From positions 1-39,583 of the forward strand of contig JAUXOM010000133.1 of the NCBI GenBank assembly GCA_030682175.1: 39,583 bases of DNA, given 5' to 3'. The first letter of the stretch is position 1; each line of letters begins with the position of its first letter. Of the stretch, positions 39,387 to 39,583 are shown in pieces. The position numbers and the translations under genes are program-made. The notes below the pieces were generated by a model. That model was not told where the DNA came from. It saw only the letters and a program-made list of their open reading frames with translations, and did not search any database. Origin of the DNA: Rhodocyclaceae bacterium. Lineage in GTDB: Bacteria; Pseudomonadota; Gammaproteobacteria; Burkholderiales; Rhodocyclaceae.

Positions 39387-39435
39387 GCTGACTTTCATGA
39401 TGCGGGGTGATGTTTCACGCATCATGAAAGTTAGC
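39387..39435. repeat. Inverted repeat, 18-nt arms
   Basis: GCTGACTTTCATGATGCG (39387-39404) pairs with 39418-39435 with one G-T position around a 13-base loop. It lies just beyond the stop of the minus-strand partial gene and could be its transcript end, although there is no long T-run. Confidence 0.7.
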
Positions 39436-39440
39436 TGGAG

Positions 39441-39583
39441 TCATCGGGAAGCCTCACGTCGGCGCCGCAACAGAAAGCGCGCGGCGAACAGCAGCAAGGC
39501 AAGCAGCAGCAGGGGCAATAGCACCGTCGGCCGGAGCAGATGGCGCAACTCGGCGGCTTCGAGTGTTTGATGGACGAGGCTGG
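39441..39583 (-). CDS. 3' end of an unknown membrane protein gene (partial)
   Basis: Only the last 47 codons lie in the window. The frame reads a charged stretch (HQTLEAAELRHLLRP) and then one strongly hydrophobic helix (TVLLPLLLLALLLFAARFLL) followed by a positive tail RRRREASR and TGA. This is a C-terminal membrane anchor with the basic end probably in the cytoplasm. The family cannot be identified from this part. Confidence 0.55.
   Translation of the reverse strand, partial: SLVHQTLEAAELRHLLRPTVLLPLLLLALLLFAARFLLRRRREASR

Overview
The window reads as a chromosomal segment of a GC-rich betaproteobacterium. The gene order sdhC-sdhD-sdhA-sdhB-sdhE-gltA-odhA-odhB-lpdA-zapE, and the protein sequences themselves, are typical of Rhodocyclales, Nitrosomonadales and Burkholderiales. 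A Rhodocyclales-like organism is the best guess, but it cannot be fixed without a database. No rRNA, tRNA, CRISPR array, phage gene or transposase was seen.

Left part (about 0.3-19.1 kb): a tricarboxylic acid cycle supercluster. On the minus strand run sdhCDAB (succinate dehydrogenase), sdhE (flavin insertion), gltA (citrate synthase), odhA-odhB-lpdA (2-oxoglutarate dehydrogenase), a Phd/VapC-type toxin-antitoxin pair with its own palindromic promoter, and zapE. A GntR/UTRA regulator sits between sdhC and a divergent plus-strand set: mdh, a CitE-like lyase, a secreted DUF3617 protein and acnB. The aceA gene (isocitrate lyase) lies 13 kb further on. Its promoter carries the same ATAAGACA half-site, placed the same way just upstream of -35, as the gntR/mdh promoter. 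This suggests one regulator ties the TCA cycle to the glyoxylate shunt.

Middle (19.2-24.9 kb): a two-component system like TtrS/TtrR, with a periplasmic PhnD-like sensor domain. It is divergent from a small cassette of a UspA protein, a 54-residue single-span membrane protein and a YeiH/UPF0324 permease with an unusual hydrophilic insert, ending in a strong terminator. A second Usp-like gene and a membrane-anchored protein of unknown function follow. This cassette is the best candidate here for an undescribed system.

Right part (25-38 kb): c-di-GMP signalling. It has a membrane GGDEF-EAL protein, an HD-GYP protein, a dCache-GGDEF protein, and a hybrid histidine kinase (dCache-PAS-HisKA-HATPase-REC-REC-Hpt) coupled by an ATGA overlap to a REC-GGDEF response regulator. 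A TSUP permease and aceA lie among them. At the end are an alpha/beta hydrolase with a cysteine in the nucleophile elbow and the 3' end of a membrane protein gene.

The window is rich in small repeats. A 22-bp dispersed motif occurs six times, twice inside coding regions. A pair of 163-bp elements lies in inverted orientation around the GGDEF-EAL/HD-GYP/TSUP block. A 119-bp MITE-like element supplies the stop codon of sdhB, and a REP-like element holds the annotated start codon of the CitE-like gene.
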